Shown here: positions 1-8,423 of the stretch, in pieces
Layout: the number at the start of each line of letters is the position of its first letter
How positions within the stretch are numbered: the first letter of the stretch is position 1
Assembly: GCF_007164725.1 (NCBI RefSeq)
Contig: NZ_AP019697.1
Coordinates: forward strand, 2,194,501 to 2,258,500
Direction of reading: 5' to 3'
Source of the DNA: Dialister hominis
GTDB taxonomy: Bacteria > Bacillota > Negativicutes > Veillonellales > Dialisteraceae
DNA length: 64,000 nt
Notes under the pieces: model-generated
The model's input: the letters and a program-made list of their open reading frames with translations, nothing else
What the model was told of the DNA's origin: nothing
Databases searched by the model: none
Translations under genes and position numbers: made by a program

Positions 1-302
1 TAGGAAATTTCTTTGACTCGCCTTCCCAGACGGGGAAGGTGCCTATATAAGTTCAAAACAAAACCATTGATTTTTCATTTCTCATCGCAAGCTGCCCCCA
101 ACGGAGGGAAGTGCCCGAAGGGCGAAAGGGGTGCAGTTTCTAAAAAGGGGCGGATAGGGTTGATTTCTCCAAGGCTGTGCCCTGATTGTATGGTTTTCAA
201 AAGGTGCAGTTTCTAAGAATAGGCTTGATTTCCCAGAGCTGTGCCTTGGTTATATATTTTCCTTCCTTTCGGTTTTCTGGTAATTCTTATTCGGAGGTTC
301 TT
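1..302. repeat. Intergenic dispersed-repeat mosaic, copy R1
   Basis: No convincing gene lies here. The stretch contains modules that recur elsewhere in this window: a cttcccagacggggaagg block, a gtgcagtttctaaaaag block, a gcggatagggttgattt block and a ttgtatggtttt block. The same modules in other combinations occur at about 7600-8110 and 9262-9590. An open frame continuous with the following pilB-like gene runs back to 186, but the repeats and the ribosome site at 291-297 argue that this part is not translated. Confidence 0.6.
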
Positions 303-1481
303 ATGGAAGAAGTGCGTGCGCCGACGGCGGAGGCGGCTCTGCGGCGGATCCTTACCACGGCGGTCCGCGAGCGCGTAAGTGATGTGCATATCGAGCCGCA
401 GGAGTCTTTCATCCGCGTGCGTTTCAGGCGGGATGGGATTCTGTACGACCGCTTCACGATGATGCTTGCGATGAAGAAGCCGATATCCGTGCGCGCCAAG
501 GTCGTCGGGAGCATGGACATCGCCGAGAGCCGGCTGCCGCAGGACGGGTCGTATTCGGAAACCGTGGACGGCGTTTCCTATGATTTCCGCATTTCCACGC
601 TGCCCTCCCTCTACGGCGAGACGATCGTCATCCGCATTCTCTCCGGGAAGGTAGATTTCATAGAGAATAACCATCTCGGGATGATGGATGTCCAGGAAAA
701 GCTTTTCATGAAGTGCCTTAGAAGGAAATCAGGGATGATTCTCACGACCGGGCCGACCGGTTCGGGAAAGACGTCGACGCTCTATGCGGCGCTCCGGCTC
801 CTGAATGACCCTTCGGTGAATATCATCTCGATCGAGGATCCCGTGGAGTACCGGATCGAGGGCGTGACGCAGATGCAGGTGAATAAAAAAGTAGGGCTCA
901 CCTTCGAAAAAGGCCTCCGCTCGATCGTCCGCCAGGATCCGGATATTCTGATGGTCGGGGAAATCCGCGACAGGGAGACGGCGGAAATCGCCGTACATGC
1001 CGCGCTGACGGGACACCTCGTCCTGTCGACGCTTCACACGGTGAATGCAGCGTCCGCGCCGCTCCGTTTGATGGACATGGGTATCGCTCCCTACCTTCTG
1101 GCGGATTCGCTCTCCCTGATTATTTCCCAGCGCATCCCCGGGCGCCTCTGCCCGCATTGCAAAAGGAAAGTCACGCTGACGGAGGAAAATTTCGCCGACC
1201 TTTCCCTCCCGCAGGAATTTCTGGGAGAGACGGTCATGGATGCAGAAGGCTGCGAGGAATGCCATGGGAGCGGCATCGCAGGGCGAATCGGCGCCTTTGA
1301 AATGATTGAAATCGGACGGGAAGAGCGGCAGATCATCCGCGGGGGCTTCTCGGCCGACAAACTGCAGGAAAGAATGAGAGCGCAGGGCCAGCCCGATATG
1401 GGCGCGGCGGCGCTTCGCGAGCTCCGGAAAGGCTGGATTTCAGCAAGATCAGCCTCCCAGGTCATCGCGGGAGAGGACTGA
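303..1481 (+). CDS. pilB: GspE/PilB-family secretion or pilus assembly ATPase (short form)
   Basis: A hexameric cytoplasmic ATPase that would power pilus or pseudopilus extension. In the 392-residue product the Walker A GPTGSGKT is at 150-157, the Asp box around 177-183, Walker B DPDILMVGE at 212-220, and a His box (HAALTGHLVLSTLHT) at 232-246. A four-cysteine zinc site (C283, C286, C317, C320) is typical of GspE/PilB. The start at 303 follows a clear ggagg. The N-terminal MshEN/T2SSE_N region of full-length (500-570 residue) members is absent, as in several Firmicutes ComGA-like ATPases. It is followed 5 bp later by a PilT-like gene. Confidence 0.9.
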   Translation: MEEVRAPTAEAALRRILTTAVRERVSDVHIEPQESFIRVRFRRDGILYDRFTMMLAMKKPISVRAKVVGSMDIAESRLPQDGSYSETVDGVSYDFRISTLPSLYGETIVIRILSGKVDFIENNHLGMMDVQEKLFMKCLRRKSGMILTTGPTGSGKTSTLYAALRLLNDPSVNIISIEDPVEYRIEGVTQMQVNKKVGLTFEKGLRSIVRQDPDILMVGEIRDRETAEIAVHAALTGHLVLSTLHTVNAASAPLRLMDMGIAPYLLADSLSLIISQRIPGRLCPHCKRKVTLTEENFADLSLPQEFLGETVMDAEGCEECHGSGIAGRIGAFEMIEIGREERQIIRGGFSADKLQERMRAQGQPDMGAAALRELRKGWISARSASQVIAGED

Positions 1482-1486
1482 GCAAA

Positions 1487-2485
1487 TTGGATATAGAAAA
1501 ACTCATGCAGACGTATCCGAATCTGACGGATGTGCACGCCACGCAGGATGAACCGCTGATGATCCGCGCAGGCGGCGCGCTGAAAAAGCTTCGCGAGACG
1601 GCTGGAGAAGATTTCTTCACGGCGCTTTTCACGTCCTACGTCAATGAAGACAGAATGACTGCATACAAAAAAGAAGGCGCGCTCGATACTGCCTTTTCCC
1701 TGGGAAATACCCGCTTCCGCCTCCATATTTACAAGAGCGGAGGGAAACCGGCCGCCGCGATCCGCGTCTTGCCCGAGCTCTCCGCACTCCCTGCCGACCC
1801 CGACAAGGCTTTCTTGGACAAACTCTCTGCCCTTGAGCACGGCCTTGTCCTCATCACAGGCCCCTCGGGAAGCGGCAAGAGCACGACGCTCGCGCACATT
1901 CTCCTGACAGCCGTGGCCAAGCGCCCCTGCCATATCGTCACCCTCGAAGACCCCGTCGAATACGTCATTTCCTCTGACAAAGCCCTCGTCCACCAGAGGG
2001 AAATCGGAGAAGACACGCCGAGCTTTGCCGAAGGCGTCATCGAGTCCCTAAGGGAGGACCCCGACATCATCGCTGTGGGAGAAATGCGCGACGCCGCCAC
2101 CATCGAAGCTGCCCTGACCGCGGCCGAGACAGGCCACCTCGTCTTTGCCACCCTCCACACCACACGTGCCAAAGACGCATGCACGCGCATCATCCACGCA
2201 TTTCCTTCCACGAGGGAAAACGAAATCCGGAGCATCCTTTCCTCCTGCCTGCAGCACGTCCTCACGCAGCGCCTCTGCCGGCCGGGCAAGGAAACCTTCC
2301 TCATGCGCGAAATCCTGACGAACGTCCCCGCCGTTTCCCACCTCATCCGGGAAGGCAAGGACGAGCAGATCCCGTCGTACATGGAAATGGGCCTCCAGAA
2401 CATGCGCACCCTGAAGCAGGCAGCGTACGGCCTGAAGAATATCTCCGAAAAAGACAGAGAAAAACTCCTGAAAACCCTCGAATGA
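1487..2485 (+). CDS. pilT: PilT-family retraction ATPase
   Basis: Predicted type IV pilus retraction ATPase, 332 residues. Walker A GPSGSGKS lies at 125-132, the LEDPVEY Asp box at 153-159, DPDIIAVGE at 191-199, and TGHLVFATLHTT forms the His box. The C-terminal LIREGK..QI..YM segment is the hallmark of PilT. It starts with TTG, with gggagagg about 10 bases upstream inside the end of the preceding gene, so the two are translationally close. Pairing of a PilB and a PilT with PilC indicates a dynamic pilus rather than a simple secretion system. Confidence 0.85.
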   Translation: MDIEKLMQTYPNLTDVHATQDEPLMIRAGGALKKLRETAGEDFFTALFTSYVNEDRMTAYKKEGALDTAFSLGNTRFRLHIYKSGGKPAAAIRVLPELSALPADPDKAFLDKLSALEHGLVLITGPSGSGKSTTLAHILLTAVAKRPCHIVTLEDPVEYVISSDKALVHQREIGEDTPSFAEGVIESLREDPDIIAVGEMRDAATIEAALTAAETGHLVFATLHTTRAKDACTRIIHAFPSTRENEIRSILSSCLQHVLTQRLCRPGKETFLMREILTNVPAVSHLIREGKDEQIPSYMEMGLQNMRTLKQAAYGLKNISEKDREKLLKTLE

Positions 2486-2515
2486 TTCCCGGCGTAAAGC
2501 CGACACAAGATACAT

Positions 2516-3709
2516 ATGGAAACATACCTCTACAAAGTCTTCAATACCGAAGGAGCTATGGAAGAAGGCACCATCAGTGCCAGCTCTGGCGGGGATGCCG
2601 CGAATGCACTCCGCCTTCGCGGCTTTTCTATTATCTCCCTGACAAAAGAGGCATCGGAAAAGAAAGAAAGACGCAGCTTCCTGAAAAGGAAACCATTCTC
2701 CGGAGACGAGACACTCTCCGTCCTTGCCAGCGAATGGAGCGCCCTCCTCAAAGCAGGCCTCACCATCACGGCTACCCTGGCCCTCCTTGAAGAACAGGCG
2801 AAAAAACACGAGAAACCTATCCTCTCACGCGCCCGCGAGACTGTCATGGAAGGAAGGACCCTCTGGGAAACGCTCGATGAATCAGGCGCCTTTCCCCGCT
2901 TCTTCACCGCCTTGATTCAGGTCGGAGAAATGACAGGCACGCTCCCCGAAGAACTCGACCGCATCGCCGAGCACTACCGGAAGAAAGCAGAATTCAAAAG
3001 AAAAGCGGTAAGCGCCCTTGCCTATCCCTGCTTTGTCCTCCTCTTCGCACTGACCGTCCTTCTCACCATCCTGACATTCATCCTCCCCACCTTCGAGACA
3101 CTCTTCGCCTCCCTGCAGATCACCCTTCCTGCCGGCGCGAGGATTGCTCTGGCCGCCGGGAAATTTCTTCAGGAAACAGGACGCTTCCTCTTCCTTCTGC
3201 CGCTTCTCTCGGCCCTCGGTCTTGGTATTTCCTTGAAGACAGAAAAAGGAAGAGAGAAAATAGACGAAATCCTCTACCGCTCCCGCTTCTGCAAACGCCT
3301 CCTCCTCATCCGCTTCGCAGCTACACTCTCTGCTTTCCTTGAAAGCGGAAGGACCCTGGGCGACGCCCTTGAAGACTGCAAGGATACCATAGGAAACCGC
3401 GAAGCAGAAAGAGCCCTCGAAGCCGTCAAGGAAGAAGTCACCAAAGGAAACGACTTCGCCGAAAGCCTCAAGAAAAGCGGCTTCTCCCTGCCCATCTTCT
3501 ACCAGCTTACAAGGATCGGCATGGAAAGCGGCGAACTCCCGGACTTCCTCATGAAAGCCGCCGGCCTCATGGAAAGAGAGGCAGAAAGAAAAGCCAGCCG
3601 CTTCCGCGCCATCTTAGAACCCGCCATGCTCCTATTAGTAGGCGGCATGACCGCCATCGTCGTATTCTCCGTCATCCTCCCCGTCTTCCACATGGCGGCG
3701 AGAGTGTGA
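2516..3709 (+). CDS. pilC: PilC/GspF-family inner-membrane platform protein
   Basis: The 397-residue product has two repeated T2SSF cytoplasmic helical domains (about 60-180 and 265-385), each followed by membrane helices: around 163-190, 224-243 and 365-392. It forms the inner-membrane platform on which the PilB and PilT ATPases act. It is last in a three-gene run and is followed by a strong terminator. No pilin, prepilin peptidase or PilM-Q genes follow in this window. The ribosome site is weak. Confidence 0.9.
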   Translation: METYLYKVFNTEGAMEEGTISASSGGDAANALRLRGFSIISLTKEASEKKERRSFLKRKPFSGDETLSVLASEWSALLKAGLTITATLALLEEQAKKHEKPILSRARETVMEGRTLWETLDESGAFPRFFTALIQVGEMTGTLPEELDRIAEHYRKKAEFKRKAVSALAYPCFVLLFALTVLLTILTFILPTFETLFASLQITLPAGARIALAAGKFLQETGRFLFLLPLLSALGLGISLKTEKGREKIDEILYRSRFCKRLLLIRFAATLSAFLESGRTLGDALEDCKDTIGNREAERALEAVKEEVTKGNDFAESLKKSGFSLPIFYQLTRIGMESGELPDFLMKAAGLMEREAERKASRFRAILEPAMLLLVGGMTAIVVFSVILPVFHMAARV

Positions 3710-3773
3710 AGGGAAAAAGATAAAACCATAAAACAAGAAAAAACAGAACGCAAGGGAAAAAAACATAAAAATC

Positions 3774-3807
3774 GCAAAAAAGCTCCCTATGAAGAGAGCT
3801 TTTTTGC
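3774..3807 (+). terminator. Rho-independent terminator after pilC
   Basis: A perfect 12-bp stem (gcaaaaaagctc with gagcttttttgc) surrounds a 10-nt loop. The A and T runs lie inside the stem, so it can work in both directions. Confidence 0.85.
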
Positions 3808-3991
3808 GTGGGAAAATCAAAACCTTCACAACCGGACTTCGTCCGTTGGTAATCAGCCCCTTTCGGCGCATGCGCGCCACTTTCCCCTGACGGGGACAGC
3901 TATAGTCTCGCTCCGCTCGCCATTCCTGAGCGTTGATTTTTCAAATCGAAGCGAACTTGTAATCAAATTTCCCTTATTATTTCATTCCTCT
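3808..3991. other. Intergenic stretch with decayed repeat modules
   Basis: No gene is visible. It contains cggacttcgtccg and a cattcctgagcgttgattttt segment. Related pieces appear near 7520-7560 and 9440-9510, so it belongs to the same decayed intergenic repeat family as R1. Confidence 0.4.
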
Positions 3992-4005
3992 ATTTCTATT
4001 CTTTC

Positions 4006-5211
4006 CGTAAATTGTAGAATGAAATTGAACACTAAAACTAAATAAAAAGATCCATAGGATTGCATCAATGGTAAAATTAAGTTACGACACAAAATTAACC
4101 GGAGGCAATCACTATGGACTACCTAAATAATACCATTAATACCCTACCTCGCGAAAGAGGACAACACTTAAGATTTGAAGATCGATGCGAAATCAAAGCG
4201 CTCCATAAGCAAGGTTACTCTTATCGCCAGATTGCAAAAGCACTTAATTGCTCACCTAGTACTGTGGGCTACGAATTAAAACGTGGCACTGCAACTAAGA
4301 CGACACATCGAGGCAGACCAACAGAGTATGTACCTAGTCGAGGTCAAGCCGTTTACTATGAAAACAGAAAACGTTCTGGTCGTAAACAGCGCATTACGTC
4401 TGAAAGTCCATTTGCTATTTGGGTTGCAGCGCAAGTTAAAAAAGCTAACTGGTCATTAGACGTATGTGCTGGCTATGCTAAGAAGCATAATCTGTTTACT
4501 GAAGAGGAACTTGTATGTGCTAAAACGCTGTATAACGCCCTTAATCAATCACGCCTACCATTATCCCTATTCGATGTACCAGAACTGCTTAGTCGTAAAA
4601 AGTCAAAGCCTAAACAAGCAAAGAACGTACGCATCTTTGGCCGAAGTATTGATGAACGACCAGATATCGTTAAGCTACATCTTGAGATTGGTCATTGGGA
4701 AATAGATACTATCGTTGGTAAGCGTAAAGGTAAAGAGGCTGTGGTACTAACTTTAGTAGAGAAAGTAACGCATAAATTCATTGCTATTAAGATTCGACGT
4801 AAAGATGTAGCATCTGTAAAAGCTGCTTTACGTAGTCTCAAAATATATTATGGATCACAATTTGCTACTGTATTTAAAACAATTACAGCAGACAACGGAA
4901 CTGAGTTTGCGGAATTATCTCAGTTAGAACGATATGGTATAATGGTATATTTTGCTCATCCATATAGCTCTTATGAGAGAGCTCAAAATGAGCGTCACAA
5001 TCGCATTTTCAGAAAGTACGTACCTAAAGGAAAGTCTATCGAAAACTACTCTGCTGAGCAGATTCTCTGGTTTGCAGAGGATATGAATTCATTACCTAGA
5101 AAGTCCCTTGGGTATGATACGCCTGATGATTTATTTGAAGCTTATTTAGATACCGTCTATGCAGCTTAAATTATTTGGTTAAAGGTGTTCAATTTGAACT
5201 TGCAATTTTAG
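4006..5211 (+). mobile_element. IS30-family insertion sequence A
   Basis: A complete element of about 1.2 kb with one transposase gene. Imperfect terminal inverted repeats are visible: the left end has attgtagaatgaaattgaacac and the right end reads, inverted, attgcaagttcaaattgaacac (shared core aaattgaacac). The 14-base sequence tttctattctttcc occurs directly at both borders (3992-4005 and 5212-5225) and may be a target duplication. Base composition is AT-richer than the neighbouring genes. Confidence 0.8.
4114..5169 (+). CDS. IS30-family transposase (element A)
   Basis: A 351-residue DDE transposase. The N-terminal helix-turn-helix lies at about 20-58 (YSYRQIAKALNCSPSTV). The catalytic residues fit D198 (HWEIDTIVG), D260 (TADNGTEF) and E293 (AQNERHNR). 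The start ATG has ggaggc upstream. It shares the family plan but only moderate similarity with the two IS30 copies further right, so it is a different IS30 lineage. The gene is intact. Confidence 0.95.
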   Translation: MDYLNNTINTLPRERGQHLRFEDRCEIKALHKQGYSYRQIAKALNCSPSTVGYELKRGTATKTTHRGRPTEYVPSRGQAVYYENRKRSGRKQRITSESPFAIWVAAQVKKANWSLDVCAGYAKKHNLFTEEELVCAKTLYNALNQSRLPLSLFDVPELLSRKKSKPKQAKNVRIFGRSIDERPDIVKLHLEIGHWEIDTIVGKRKGKEAVVLTLVEKVTHKFIAIKIRRKDVASVKAALRSLKIYYGSQFATVFKTITADNGTEFAELSQLERYGIMVYFAHPYSSYERAQNERHNRIFRKYVPKGKSIENYSAEQILWFAEDMNSLPRKSLGYDTPDDLFEAYLDTVYAA

Positions 5212-5296
5212 TTTCTATTCTTTCCCCATTTTCTATATAATTAAGGAATGTTAAGCAAAGTCTTTTTAAAAAATCGAGCGCAGGAGGTGCGTTAGT

Positions 5297-5941
5297 ATAA
5301 AAGCTGTTATTTTTGATATGGACGGGACTCTTTTTGATACGGAGTTTATTTTCCAGAGGATCTGGAATGAGATCGCGGGCGAGATGGGCCTGGTGCTTCC
5401 GGATTCTTTCAAATATGAAATCTGCGGGACGAATGGTGCCGTGATGAATGGCGTCATTGAAAAGTACTACCATGTATCTGACGGACAAGTGATCCAGAAC
5501 GAATGCCGCCGCCGTGTGGATAAGATTTTTGCCCGGTATGTGCCGGAGAAGCCGGGCTGCAGGGAAATCCTTCATTTCTTCCGCGAGCATGGGTATAAAA
5601 TTGCCATGGGAAGCAGCAGCCGCATTACAAGGATCGAAGGAAATCTGCACCAGACGGGGCTTCGTGATGCCTTCGATGCCATTGCAGGGGGCGATGAAGT
5701 CGAGCATGGCAAGCCCGAGCCGGATGTATTTCTTCTGGCGGCCAGCCGCCTTGGTGTCGATCCCAGGGACTGCTACGTCTTCGAGGACAGCCCCAACGGC
5801 GTTCGCGCCGGCGTCAAAGCGGGCATGAGAACGATCATGGTTCCTGACCTCATGCCCGTCACTGATGACCTCATCCCCATCGCCTACGGGATTTTCAAGA
5901 ACCTCTCCGAAGCACAGGAATTTCTGGAGAAGGAAATATAA
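5297..5941 (+). CDS. HAD-superfamily hydrolase, beta-phosphoglucomutase/phosphatase-like
   Basis: Predicted sugar-phosphate phosphatase or mutase. The N-terminal IKAVIFDMDGTLFDTE is HAD motif I, with the first Asp of DMDGT as nucleophile. SSSRITR fits motif II, KPEPDVF motif III, and FEDSPNGVRAG motif IV. The frame has no ATG/GTG/TTG before motif I. The ATG at 5318 would remove the nucleophile (its codon is at 5315). The gaggt-type site at 5283-5287 points to the ATA at 5297 as initiator, giving 214 residues. Either AUA initiation or a mutated ATG is implied. The gene lies directly after IS30 A, with a TATAAT at 5236. Confidence 0.75.
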   Translation: MKAVIFDMDGTLFDTEFIFQRIWNEIAGEMGLVLPDSFKYEICGTNGAVMNGVIEKYYHVSDGQVIQNECRRRVDKIFARYVPEKPGCREILHFFREHGYKIAMGSSSRITRIEGNLHQTGLRDAFDAIAGGDEVEHGKPEPDVFLLAASRLGVDPRDCYVFEDSPNGVRAGVKAGMRTIMVPDLMPVTDDLIPIAYGIFKNLSEAQEFLEKEI

Positions 5942-6032
5942 GGAAAATCAGGACTCAGGAATGACGAGCATCGCGAGTTCCGCATTGGCAAGAACGGCTG
6001 CATTACTGCGATGTGCTGAGTCCTGATTTCCT
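5941..6032. repeat. Long inverted repeat between HAD and SAP genes
   Basis: Arms aggaaaatcaggactcag (5941-5958) and ctgagtcctgatttcct (6016-6032) pair over 17 bp. The interior can also fold (agcatcgc near 5968 with gcgatgtgct near 6009). The left arm overlaps the HAD stop codon. It may act as a terminator despite lacking a T-run, or it may be a small non-autonomous repeat. Confidence 0.6.
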
Positions 6033-6185
6033 CTCTTATTCCCTATTTCCTTTATATAATAGAAATATATATAGAATAATATATTTCTCCCAATTCCCAA
6101 AAAATCACTTCTGTATTATACTTAAGAATGGAAAAGTTTACGAAAGACCGCGGAAGGCGGAATATATGGGAAAGGAGGCGCTGCG

Positions 6186-7346
6186 ATGGCTTTATCGATC
6201 AGGGACATTTTGATACTCGACTACTTCGACGGCAAGCCGGTGCATCATAAGATACCGCCGTACAAGCTGAAGATTTACGGCCAGGACGCCAATGACCGGA
6301 TCGGGCTTTTGTATGAGAATGGCTGGATCCGCTACAGCCGGCCGCAGGAGACGGTCAGCATGCTGCCGGACAAAGCACTCTCGGATTTCCTGAAGCGTTA
6401 CGGTCTCTCCGGCGAAGGCTCGCATGCCGAGCTCACCGGGCGCGTCATTTCCCAGATTCCCGAGTCCGACTATGCCCACGGCGTGCCGAAGATTTACGTC
6501 CTCACCAAGGAAGGCAAGGCGGAAATCGGGCATCACATGGCCTACGTCCTGAACGTCCGTGAGAATTACGGCCTGACCGAAGGGGAAATCGGCGAATCGC
6601 AGAATACCCTCGCCCAGCGCGGTGAACCATATACCGCCCGGGACATCCTTTACCGCGCCTTCCAGCAGAAAATTTCCCTCTACATCATGGCCGGCGAATG
6701 GTCGAAGCTCCGCAACATGTACTACACTGTCGCGAATTTCTACCTGCGTATCAAAGACAACGAAGAAGCCCTGCCGTACCTGTACCTTGTCTTCTTCATG
6801 GACATGTCCGGCATGGGAAACAAAAACAACCTCGTCCCGTACGAGAACCTTTTCCCCACGCAGAAGGGCATGATCCTCCTGATGGATGAAATCCGGAAAG
6901 ATCTCCACTACTCCATGGACGAAGTGAAGACATCCTTCCTTTCCTCCATCGCCCGCATGGCGCCGAGACTGCCATTCTCGTATTTCTCGCCGCAGGTCAT
7001 GGCCTCCATGCTCCTCGAACGCCTCCGCGGCATCGACTTCAATGGAGCCAGGTACATCGTTCAGAGAAATACCCCGGATCCCTCCGCCAAGTCGTACCAC
7101 TACGTACCGTACGGAAGAAGCGAAGCCAGGCCCAGATCCTACCACCCGCCCGTCGTGAAACCAAACTTCATGGCCCCGCCGGTCTTAAGGATGCCCACCT
7201 TCACCGCGCCCCCGCCCTTCAAGCCGGGCCAGTCCGCCCCGCCGCCAAGCCGCGAGCCCGTGCCAGAGAAGAAAGAAGAGCCTGTTTTAAGAAGAAAACC
7301 CGAAAAGAAAAAGGGCATCTTCTCCAAGCTGAAAGATCTGTTTTAG
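6186..7346 (+). CDS. SAP-domain protein of unknown function
   Basis: 386 residues. A SAP-like DNA-binding helix-extended-loop-helix motif is visible at about 61-85 (LSDFLKRYGLSGEGSHAEL), followed by a tyrosine-rich helical middle region. The C-terminal 80 residues are proline-rich (TAPPPFKPGQSAPPPSR), and the protein ends with a lysine-rich tail. The start has an excellent aaggagg 7 bases upstream. No signal peptide is seen. It may be a nucleic-acid-associated cytoplasmic protein, but I do not recognise a specific function. Confidence 0.7.
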   Translation: MALSIRDILILDYFDGKPVHHKIPPYKLKIYGQDANDRIGLLYENGWIRYSRPQETVSMLPDKALSDFLKRYGLSGEGSHAELTGRVISQIPESDYAHGVPKIYVLTKEGKAEIGHHMAYVLNVRENYGLTEGEIGESQNTLAQRGEPYTARDILYRAFQQKISLYIMAGEWSKLRNMYYTVANFYLRIKDNEEALPYLYLVFFMDMSGMGNKNNLVPYENLFPTQKGMILLMDEIRKDLHYSMDEVKTSFLSSIARMAPRLPFSYFSPQVMASMLLERLRGIDFNGARYIVQRNTPDPSAKSYHYVPYGRSEARPRSYHPPVVKPNFMAPPVLRMPTFTAPPPFKPGQSAPPPSREPVPEKKEEPVLRRKPEKKKGIFSKLKDLF

Positions 7347-7390
7347 TCGTACTTGAAAAAGACACCATCATTTTGTAAAATAATACTAAT

Positions 7391-7467
7391 GCGTTTGTAG
7401 CTCAGCTGGATAGAGCAGCGGTTTCCTAAACCGTGTGTCGGGGGTTCAAATCCCCCCAAGCGCACCA
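7391..7467 (+). tRNA. tRNA-Arg (anticodon CCT)
   Basis: A complete cloverleaf of 77 nt: acceptor gcgtttg/caagcgc, D-stem gctc/gagc, anticodon stem gcggt/accgt with loop ttcctaa (anticodon CCT, reading AGG), T-stem ggggg/ccccc with ttcaaat loop, and an encoded CCA end. A terminator follows at once. No integrated element directly abuts it. Confidence 0.97.
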
Positions 7468-7478
7468 ATGGAAATCAG

Positions 7479-7506
7479 AGCGTTCCCGAAAGGGAGCGCT
7501 TTTTTT
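7479..7506 (+). terminator. Terminator of tRNA-Arg
   Basis: Stem agcgttccc/gggagcgct with GAAA tetraloop, one G-T wobble, followed by seven T residues. Confidence 0.9.
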
Positions 7507-8363
7507 GCGTGGAGAAATGGGAACTCACTTCGCTCGCCAGTCCTGAGCGGGGATTTTTATTTCTACGAGCGCAGCGAGGTCGTAAGGTTTTCCACGAGCA
7601 ACGCGAGGTTTAAGGGTGTTTGACCTTGCCTCGTAGAGGAAGGTGTCGCTGAAGGCGACGAATGAAGTTCATTTCCTGGGCTGCAAGCCGGTTGTATGGT
7701 TTTTAAATGTGCAGTTTCTAAAAAGGCCGGGCGGATAGGGTTGATCATTCATTGAGTTTTAAAATCTAAAAAGGTTCTGCGAGCGGAGTGAGGCTGTTTG
7801 GTTTTTCTTTTCCCTTTGCGAAGCAAATAAGTGGTGTTGACCTTCCCAGACGGGGAAGGGAGTATGGTAGGGGAAGGGGTACGAAAGGTCCAAAACAAAT
7901 AAGATTGGAAATCCTTTCTTTATTCCTTGTGAAGCTGCCACCTTCGGGGGAAGTGGACTGTATACCAGTTGAATCTTCTGTAATATCGGTAATGACTCAA
8001 TTGTTCTGTACAGGCCGAAAGGGGTGCAGTTAATAAGTAAAGCATATTCCTTTTGTGGCGGTTAGGGTTGATTTCTCTCAACCTCCGGGCTGGTCGTCCG
8101 GTCTTTTCTTTTCCCCGCTCTGCGGTTGTCTGGTTTTTCATTTCTTTCCCAGTTTTCCTCCCTGCTTTTCTCCCTACACGGTCTTTTTCCTCTCTCCCCA
8201 TCCTCTTTTATTTTTATAATCGCTATCCTTCCTTGTATCTTTCTTGCTGTTCTTTCAAAAAAGTCCGCTGCTTTTAGAAATTTCCCTCACATTTCCTTTC
8301 AAAAGTATACTTTCGGATAGTTTCATTCCATTTTGCGATAGGTTAGAGTAAATGCAGGGAAAA
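7507..8363. repeat. Dispersed-repeat mosaic, copies R3 and R4
   Basis: About 850 bp without a gene. R3 (about 7600-7760) carries the gtgcagtttctaaaaag and cgggcggatagggttgat modules. R4 (about 7836-8110) starts with cttcccagacggggaaggg and then matches the copy at 9262 for roughly 90 bp (agtatggtagggga, ggggtacgaaaggtc). Short open frames on both strands here are artefacts of the repeats. From 8110 to 8363 the DNA is pyrimidine-rich with nothing recognisable. Confidence 0.6.
7958..8013. repeat. 56-bp imperfect inverted repeat inserted in repeat R4
   Basis: The ends ctgtatacc and ttctgtacag, with inner ttgaatc/gactcaa, form a long imperfect hairpin. The sequence interrupts the R4 copy between the gaagtg and gccgaaaggggtgcag modules, which are nearly contiguous in R1. 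This marks it as a later insertion of a very small palindromic element. Confidence 0.5.
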
Positions 8364-8396
8364 AGCTTTGGCCCTGGCAATGGCGCCGGGGAAGCT
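8364..8396 (+). other. Stable hairpin in leader of the following gene
   Basis: ccctggc pairs with gccgggg (7 bp, loop aatggc), with an outer agctt/aagct clamp. It ends 28 bases before the ATG at 8424. There is no T-run, so it is more likely an mRNA leader structure than a terminator. It does not match a riboswitch that I recognise. Confidence 0.4.
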
Positions 8397-8423
8397 CTAT
8401 TGATTTAGAAAGAGGGAATCGAA

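Noticed and set aside
7391-7467. tRNA-Arg as the attachment site of a mobile element
   Set aside because: No integrase or repeated tRNA 3' end is found nearby; only degenerate intergenic repeats follow.
8364-8396. Possible fluoride-type or other riboswitch before the amber-interrupted gene
   Set aside because: A ggcaatggcgcc string vaguely resembles part of the fluoride motif, but the pseudoknot partner and conserved distal segments are missing.
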